The notes beneath the pieces were generated by a model. The model did no database searches. It saw nothing but the letters and a program-made list of their open reading frames with translations, and had not been told where the DNA came from. From positions 1 through 50,062 of the forward strand of contig JAFCDI010000002.1 in NCBI GenBank assembly GCA_017609755.1: a stretch of 50,062 bases of DNA, given 5' to 3'. Below are positions 45,067 to 50,062 of the stretch, in pieces (positions within the stretch are counted from its first letter, which is position 1; each line of letters opens with the position of its first letter). The stretch is from Candidatus Pacearchaeota archaeon. GTDB taxonomy: Archaea > Nanobdellota > Nanobdellia > Pacearchaeales > GW2011-AR1. Both the position numbers and the translations under genes were made by a program.

Positions 45067-46611
45067 ATGAAATTTTTAGAAGGAATTACTCCACGAGAGT
45101 ATCAAAAAGAGATATTTGAAAACTGTAAAGATAAAAATTGCCTAGTTGTGCTTCCAACTGGTTTAGGAAAGACTCTAATTGCTTTAATGTTAACAATTGA
45201 AAGAATGAGAAAATTTCCTGGAAACAAGGTTGTTTTTCTTGCGCCTACAAAACCTTTAGCAGAACAACATTTAAAATTTTTCAAAAAACATTTGCCCGAG
45301 TTATTTGGAGATTTACAATTATTTACTGGAGCAGTTAAAGCTGATAAAAGAAAAAAAATTTGGCAAATAGCAGACATTATTTTTTCAACCCCTCAATGTG
45401 TTGCAAATGATTTAAAAAAAAATCTTTATAATTTAGAAGAAGTCTGTCTTTTAATAGAAGATGAGGCTCATCGTTGTATAAAAAATTATGATTATAATTT
45501 TATTGCCAAAAAATACAAAGAGCAGGCAATTAATCAAAGAATAATTGGATTAACTGCTTCACCTGGAAGTGAATTTTCAAAAATAAAAGAAATATGCAAA
45601 AATCTTTCAATTGAAGATGTAGAACTAAGAACTCGGAAAAGTGAAGATGTAAAAAAATATCTTCAGGAACTAGAATTTGAAAAAATTCTGTTAGATTTTC
45701 CTCCAGAATTTCAAGAAATAAAGCATGTTCTTACAAAACTATTTGAAAGATATGTCGAAGAACTAAAAATCAGAAAAGTTCTATGGACAGCCCCTTCAAA
45801 AATAAAATTAATAGAACTTCAAAAAAATCTCATGGCTGGAATAGCTAGAGGCAACAAAAACTTCAATTATTTATTAGGTGTAAGTGCATGTGCTTCAGCA
45901 ATAAAAATTCAGCACTCCTTAGAACTATTAGAAACTCAAACTCTTTTAAGTTTTAATAAATATTTAAAAAATTTATTTAATCAAGCTTCAAAAAAACAAA
46001 GTAGAGGAGTTGTAAAATTAGTTGCAAAACCAGAATTTAATTTTGCCTTTATGCAATCAAATGAACTTTTAGCAAAAAATTTAGAACATCCAAAAATAGA
46101 AAAAATATTAGAAATAGTAAAAAGAGAGATTAAAAAAAATTCTAAAGCAAAAATATTGATTTTCACTCAATTTAGAGAAACAGCAACAATCCTTTCTAAA
46201 AAATTAAATGAATTAAAAGAAATCTCTTCAAAAGTTTTTGTTGGACAAGCCAAAAAAAATGGTTCTGGATTAAGTCAAAAAGAACAGAAAAAAATAATTG
46301 AACAATTTTCCGAGGGAAAAATAAATGTTTTGTGTGCAACTTGCATTGCAGAAGAAGGACTTGATATTCCAGAAGTTAATACAGTTATTTTCTATGAAAC
46401 AGTTCCTTCTGCTATTCGTGCAATTCAAAGAGCAGGAAGAACAGCCAGATTAAAAAAAGGAAAATTAATTTTGCTTTTAACCAAAAAAACAAGAGATGAA
46501 ACTTTTTATTATGTCTCAAGAAGTAGAGAAAAAAGAATGAAAACTGCAATAGATAATATAAAAGAAGATTTTAAAAGAAATGGAAAATTAGAATTTCAGA
46601 AAAAATTATAA
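45067..46611 (+). CDS. Hef-type SF2 helicase (helicase part only)
   Basis: TPREYQKEIFENCKDKNCLVVLPTGLGKTLIALML, IEDEAHRC, GLTASPGS, QRAGRTAR. Confidence 0.92.
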   Translation: MKFLEGITPREYQKEIFENCKDKNCLVVLPTGLGKTLIALMLTIERMRKFPGNKVVFLAPTKPLAEQHLKFFKKHLPELFGDLQLFTGAVKADKRKKIWQIADIIFSTPQCVANDLKKNLYNLEEVCLLIEDEAHRCIKNYDYNFIAKKYKEQAINQRIIGLTASPGSEFSKIKEICKNLSIEDVELRTRKSEDVKKYLQELEFEKILLDFPPEFQEIKHVLTKLFERYVEELKIRKVLWTAPSKIKLIELQKNLMAGIARGNKNFNYLLGVSACASAIKIQHSLELLETQTLLSFNKYLKNLFNQASKKQSRGVVKLVAKPEFNFAFMQSNELLAKNLEHPKIEKILEIVKREIKKNSKAKILIFTQFRETATILSKKLNELKEISSKVFVGQAKKNGSGLSQKEQKKIIEQFSEGKINVLCATCIAEEGLDIPEVNTVIFYETVPSAIRAIQRAGRTARLKKGKLILLLTKKTRDETFYYVSRSREKRMKTAIDNIKEDFKRNGKLEFQKKL

Positions 46612-46617
46612 TAAAAA

Positions 46618-47298
46618 ATGAAACAAATTATAGAAATATTTACTTCAAAAGAAAAAAAGAAAAGTCCAAAAGAGCTTCCAAAAATAATTGTAGATTATAG
46701 AGAGAAAAATTCTCTTATTATTTCTGAACTAATTAGATTAGGAATTAAAATAGATTTTAGAGAATTAAAGATTGCAGATTATATTGTAAAAAATGTTGCA
46801 ATTGAAAGAAAAACAATTAATGATTTTGTAAACTCAATGATAAATAAAAGATTATTTAGACAAATTCAAGAATTACAACAATATTCTAATCGTCTTCTAA
46901 TTATAGAAGGAATAGGCGAACAAGAACTTTATACTGACGATGAATTAGGAGTAAATGGTAATGCAATTAGAGGTTTTTTGCTATCTATACTTCTGAAATA
47001 CAATATTCCTATTATTTTTACAAAAAACTATCTTGATAGTGCAAAGTTTATTTATATTCTTTCAAAAAAACAAAAAAAAGAAATGGCATTAAAAGCAAAA
47101 AAAAGAATTCTAAATTCAAAAGAACAACTTCAATTTATTCTAGAAAGTTTCCCAGGAATAGGGCCTAAAACAGCTCAAAAATTATTAAAGCAATTTAAAA
47201 CAATCTCTAATATAATTAATGCTTCTGAAGCAGAATTAAAAGAAATTTTAGGAAAAAAAGCAGAAATTATAATTAATCTAAGAAATAAAAAATATTAA
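46618..47298 (+). CDS. XPF/Mus81 (ERCC4) nuclease with HhH domain (nuclease part of Hef)
   Basis: IIVDYREKNSLIISEL, AIERKTINDFVNSM, FPGIGPKTAQKLLKQF. Confidence 0.92.
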   Translation: MKQIIEIFTSKEKKKSPKELPKIIVDYREKNSLIISELIRLGIKIDFRELKIADYIVKNVAIERKTINDFVNSMINKRLFRQIQELQQYSNRLLIIEGIGEQELYTDDELGVNGNAIRGFLLSILLKYNIPIIFTKNYLDSAKFIYILSKKQKKEMALKAKKRILNSKEQLQFILESFPGIGPKTAQKLLKQFKTISNIINASEAELKEILGKKAEIIINLRNKKY

Positions 47299-47834
47299 AT
47301 TAAATTATATTCTTTAATAACTTCATATTTTGGACCTTTAGAAGTTAGCTTAGATTCCATCAAATAAAAACAATCTATCTTAAATTTTATTTTTGGAATT
47401 TTTATCTTATTTAAAATTTCTAAGAATTTCTTTTTATTATCTAATTTTTTTATCCGAGCAATTGTTAAATGACTCATAAATCTTTTTTCTTTTTTAAATA
47501 AATTTAGTAATTTGTCGTCGATAAAAGATTGTAATTTAACACAATTAGATAAATAAAGCCAAACAATTATTTTTTTTGAATAATTTTTTGATTTTCTATT
47601 ATCAAAAAAACCTAGATTTTTAATAGTTGAATTAAATTTTTTAAATTTTATTTCTTTTAATCTTGTTTTAATTTCTTCTAATTTCTCTTCTTCAATTTCT
47701 CCTAAAAATTTTAGAGTTAAATGAAGATTTTCTAATTCTGTTTTCTTTCCTTCAAAGATAGGCAATTTATTCTGAATTTTTTCAATTTCTTTTTTAATTT
47801 CTGGAGAAAGATTTACTGATATAAAACATCTCAT
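47295..47834 (-). CDS. thpR: RNA 2',3'-cyclic phosphodiesterase / 2'-5' RNA ligase family
   Basis: MRCFISVNLSPEIKKEI; HLTLKFLG and HLTIARIK motifs. Confidence 0.9.
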   Translation of the reverse strand: MRCFISVNLSPEIKKEIEKIQNKLPIFEGKKTELENLHLTLKFLGEIEEEKLEEIKTRLKEIKFKKFNSTIKNLGFFDNRKSKNYSKKIIVWLYLSNCVKLQSFIDDKLLNLFKKEKRFMSHLTIARIKKLDNKKKFLEILNKIKIPKIKFKIDCFYLMESKLTSKGPKYEVIKEYNLI

Positions 47835-48631
47835 AAAAGCTCTCCTAAAATTTTAGCTCCTAATTTAACTGTTTTATTATTCTCGTCTTTAAAAGGATTT
47901 ATTTCCACAATATCTACTGCTCTTAAATTTTTTATTTTATTTATTCTCTGAATAAGATAAATAAACTCTCTAGAACTCAATCCTCCTGGCTCGCAATATC
48001 CTGTTCCTGGTGCAAAGGCAGGATCAATTACATCAATGTCAATTGAAACATAAAGCTCTTTTCCATTTGAAAATTCCATAAGAATATCGCAGCTCTCTGA
48101 TAAATTTTCTAAAAGAGAATTCATAGAAAGAATTCTAATTCCTTTTTCTTTTAAAAATCTTATTTCTTCTTTATCTATATTTCTAACTCCAACTAACAAA
48201 ACATTTTTAACTGGAAATCCGTCTTCAATTAGTTTTCTCAACCACTCTTCATGAGTAGGTTCTTTCATTGGAATCATACAATCAGCGTGAGCATCAAAAA
48301 CAATTAAACAAGATTCTCTTCCAGAGTTTTGGCAAAAATCAAAAAAACTTCTTGTAAGAGAATAACTTATAGAATGATCTCCTCCAACATAAATTGTTTT
48401 AGGTTGACTTTCAAACATTTTAAATCCATTTTTATAAATTAAATTATTACTTAATTCAACATCAGAATTATCTAAATGAATCTCTTCTAAATCTAAAAGT
48501 TGTAAATCTATAAGTTTTCCAAATTCATTACAATATATTGTTTTAAGTGCTTCTACAACTTTGTTTGGTGCTTTTTCACAGCCTTTTGTTTTATCTAATC
48601 CATTTATTCCAGGAACTTTTACTAAATACAT
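47831..48631 (-). CDS. Arginase/agmatinase family ureohydrolase
   Basis: YVGGDHSISYSL, VFDAHADCM, SIDIDVIDPAFAPGTGYCEPGG. Confidence 0.92.
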   Translation of the reverse strand: MYLVKVPGINGLDKTKGCEKAPNKVVEALKTIYCNEFGKLIDLQLLDLEEIHLDNSDVELSNNLIYKNGFKMFESQPKTIYVGGDHSISYSLTRSFFDFCQNSGRESCLIVFDAHADCMIPMKEPTHEEWLRKLIEDGFPVKNVLLVGVRNIDKEEIRFLKEKGIRILSMNSLLENLSESCDILMEFSNGKELYVSIDIDVIDPAFAPGTGYCEPGGLSSREFIYLIQRINKIKNLRAVDIVEINPFKDENNKTVKLGAKILGELL

Positions 48632-48661
48632 AAAAAAACATAAAGAAATTAATTTAAAAAT

Positions 48662-50062
48662 TTATCTTATAGGAGGATATCTTCTAATAGGATATCTTGT
48701 AATAAGAGGAGTTTTTTTAGGAGGAGGTCCAGACGGCCTTCCTGGTCCAGGAGCATGTTTTGGAGGTCTTCCTATTTGTCCATGATGAATAACAGGAGGT
48801 CTTCCAGGAGGTCTTTTTGGTCCGGGCCTATGTTCTGGAGGAATGTTTCTATTTGGAGGCCCTCTAAATTTTTTCCTCTCTTTATTATAAATTTTAAAGA
48901 AAATAACTGCAACTATTGCAATCATTAAAATAATAATTCCAATTACTAAATATAAAATCCATTTAGAGCCAGATTCTGAAGTTGGAGTACAATCTTCAGG
49001 ACAATTATCTATATTTTCATAATATCCGCAATAACCATCTCCACAATCTGAAAAAGCAGGATCATCTTCATTTCCAACACTAGATGTAACATATCCACAA
49101 AGTCCACTAACTTTTTCTTGAGAAGACCATTTATAATCAGAACCACAAATTAAAGGTATTTCGTCTTGACAACTTCTATTTCCAATAGGTGCACATTCAA
49201 CACTACAATTTCCAATTACAACTCCTAATTCACTCCATTTAAAATCCTCTCCACATTTATATAATTTATATCCCAAACACATTTCTTCTCCAATGCTTGT
49301 GCAACTCTTTTGTGCAATATCTTCTACACAAGAACCATTTCCATCAGAAACATATCCAATTTCACATTCACAATTCAAAGTACAATGTTCTGAACCATCA
49401 CACTCTTCATAATATGCACTTTCAAAAATACCATTTCCACAATAATCTGGTTCTGTTATTAAAAATAAAGAAAAATGATTTGTTGTGAAAATATATTCGT
49501 ACATAGATTCTGTATCAGTTATATTTTCTAATCTTTTATCTGAAATAGCTGTCCAATCCTCTTTACTCTCTTCAACATAAATAACAATCTCACTTAAAGG
49601 CCAATTAAATTCACTCTCATTTAAATGTAAAGTTAAATTTGCAGGAGTCTCTGGATGATCTGAAGAAATATTTAAAATTTTAATAATTCTTCTATTCTCA
49701 ATATTAAAAACATAACCCGCTGGAAGAGTATTTAAAACTCCAAACTCAAAATTAAATGCACATCCAGATTTAATTTCTTTTACATATTTTCCTGCTTCTA
49801 AAGAAGCAATTCCTAATTTATTAAGATCATATGCTTCTTCTAAGCATCCTGGACATTCCCAATAATTATTTGCTTTATTACTGCAAGTTTCTCCTGGACT
49901 CAAACATTTATTTGTAGTTAAACACCAGCTATATCCTCCTGAAACACAAGCAGAACAAGTTGCAGGCAAACTATCTCCATTAGTTGTTGTAGAATCTTCT
50001 CCATCACAATTATCATCTATTCCATTATTTGGAATCTCCTCTTCTCCAGGATTAATATTTGA
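48662..50062 (-). CDS. Cys-rich surface protein, single C-terminal TM and Pro/Arg/Gly-rich tail (N-terminus outside window)
   Basis: Frame stays open upstream of Met at 49969 to the window edge (SNINPGEEEIPNNGIDDNCDGEDSTTTNGDSL...); TM WILYLVIGIIILMIAIVAVIFF. Confidence 0.85.
   Translation of the reverse strand, partial: SNINPGEEEIPNNGIDDNCDGEDSTTTNGDSLPATCSACVSGGYSWCLTTNKCLSPGETCSNKANNYWECPGCLEEAYDLNKLGIASLEAGKYVKEIKSGCAFNFEFGVLNTLPAGYVFNIENRRIIKILNISSDHPETPANLTLHLNESEFNWPLSEIVIYVEESKEDWTAISDKRLENITDTESMYEYIFTTNHFSLFLITEPDYCGNGIFESAYYEECDGSEHCTLNCECEIGYVSDGNGSCVEDIAQKSCTSIGEEMCLGYKLYKCGEDFKWSELGVVIGNCSVECAPIGNRSCQDEIPLICGSDYKWSSQEKVSGLCGYVTSSVGNEDDPAFSDCGDGYCGYYENIDNCPEDCTPTSESGSKWILYLVIGIIILMIAIVAVIFFKIYNKERKKFRGPPNRNIPPEHRPGPKRPPGRPPVIHHGQIGRPPKHAPGPGRPSGPPPKKTPLITRYPIRRYPPIR

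Overview
AT-rich archaeal chromosome segment, very gene-dense with many ATGA overlaps. It encodes archaeal information-processing genes: TFB, S8e, L44e, S1e, S15, aIF2-alpha, aEF1-beta, Nop10, SRP54, FtsY, RadA, RPA, GINS, EndoQ, Hef and Bud32. The overall style suggests a DPANN lineage (Pacearchaeota/Woesearchaeota-like), but this is inferred from protein style and was not tested. Six tRNA genes are visible: Arg(UCU) and Leu(UAG) with introns, plus Cys, Val, Thr and Gln. The most distinctive region is a type IV pilus/Tad-like secretion cluster at about 31.9-41.3 kb. It has an ATPase, a double T2SF membrane platform, a GGDxK prepilin peptidase and about ten small, mostly non-homologous pilin-like proteins. 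Next to it lie coiled-coil proteins, one with a Tyr/Gly/Asn/Gln-rich prion-like segment. Other items worth a second look: an RNase Z gene broken by a deletion that removes the expected SGDT metal-ligand motif; a membrane-protein pseudogene whose stops fall where Trp is expected; Hef split into helicase and nuclease by tandem in-frame stops; HIT-like and M50-like proteins lacking catalytic residues; a CRISPR-like 30-bp direct repeat pair around a 29-bp spacer; a structured ncRNA candidate beside tRNA-Leu that carries a copy of the tRNA 3' end; and a 2271-aa LRR surface protein. All calls are by eye from sequence and the supplied ORFs; no searches or folding were run.
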